Below the pieces are notes generated by a model. It was not told the DNA's origin and made no database searches. It saw only the letters and a list, made by a program, of their open reading frames with translations. The position numbers and the translations under genes were made by a program. A DNA stretch of 6,397 bases from Nitrospinota bacterium. Its GTDB lineage: Bacteria; Nitrospinota; Nitrospinia; Nitrospinales; VA-1. This document shows, in pieces, positions 6,273 through 6,397 of the stretch; within the stretch, counting starts at the first letter, position 1; every line of letters starts with the position of its first letter. Where the stretch lies: assembly GCA_022567815.1 (NCBI GenBank), contig JADFGI010000185.1:1-6397 (forward strand), written 5' to 3'.

Positions 6273-6397
6273 TTATTTCTTCAACAATCCGTAATTTGGA
6301 CTGTAAATAAAAGTCGCCAGGATTGACAACTTTTCCTTTTTTATATTGATCGGAAAAGGATAGAAAGGCGCCGCCTCCTTGACGGCCTTAATGGCCG
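6273..6397 (-). CDS. Partial TonB-like protein, C-terminal 40 residues
   Basis: Read leftward from the window edge, a frame open from 6395 ends at TAA (6275-6273) and encodes 40 residues beginning AIKAVKEAAPFYPFP and ending in a short basic tail (GLLKK). The pattern A-x-x-A-V-x-x-A-A-P-F-x-P-F-P followed by an alternating strand (LSILATFIY) is typical of the end of the TonB C-terminal domain. In the family this domain contacts outer-membrane receptors and passes on inner-membrane energy from ExbB/ExbD; some TonB-domain proteins do other jobs. The rest, including any membrane anchor and proline-rich spacer, lies outside the window. The gene precedes paralogue 1 on the same strand with a 132-bp gap containing hairpins, so cotranscription is uncertain. 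The other two frames here contain stops. Confidence 0.6.
   Translation of the reverse strand, partial: AIKAVKEAAPFYPFPINIKKEKLSILATFIYSPNYGLLKK

Noticed and set aside
6275..6388. Alternative minus-strand frame at the right edge (a short frame after a TAA, ending near 6255)
   Set aside because: It has no usable start after its upstream stop, whereas the neighbouring frame gives a recognisable TonB-like C-terminus.

Overview
The window comes from a bacterium of roughly even base composition. A TonB-like C-terminus at the right edge suggests a Gram-negative with an outer membrane. The style of the TPR protein recalls large TPR proteins of Desulfobacterota- or Nitrospinota-like lineages, but this is an impression and not an assignment. 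No rRNA, tRNA, CRISPR array, insertion sequence or phage gene is visible.

Layout, left to right. At 1-330 (+) is the 3' part of a small helical protein with an RNxxxH motif, cut by the window edge. After a 121-bp gap between converging genes, everything else reads on the minus strand. In order of transcription (right to left) these are: the last 40 residues of a TonB-like protein (6273-6397); a 132-bp leader with a strong 12-bp stem-loop; a CDP-alcohol phosphatidyltransferase (4854-6140); a 151-bp gap; a second, paralogous CDP-alcohol phosphatidyltransferase (3425-4702); and, 48 bp further on, a 974-residue protein with an N-terminal SIR2-like domain and eleven TPR-like repeats of unusual 44-residue length (452-3376).

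The two phosphatidyltransferases have the same architecture. Each has an N-terminal domain shaped like a sugar/inositol-phosphate nucleotidyltransferase, with its glycine-rich catalytic signature missing, fused to a six-helix membrane CDP-alcohol phosphotransferase domain whose catalytic motif is intact. This is the plan of the bifunctional inositol-phosphate cytidylyltransferase/DIPP synthase family with the first activity apparently lost. They probably make or modify a membrane phospholipid or a phosphodiester-linked solute. The alcohol substrate cannot be read from sequence.

The SIR2-TPR protein keeps the Asn and His of SIR2-family NAD-cleaving domains and lacks the zinc-binding Cys pairs of sirtuin deacylases. 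It therefore resembles the NADase effectors of anti-phage systems such as Thoeris ThsA and the DSR proteins, joined here to a long solenoid that could act as sensor. Its tight spacing behind two membrane-lipid enzymes, with an RNxxxH protein convergent on its far side, is the most interesting aspect of the window. A functional link between lipid synthesis and the putative effector is inference only.
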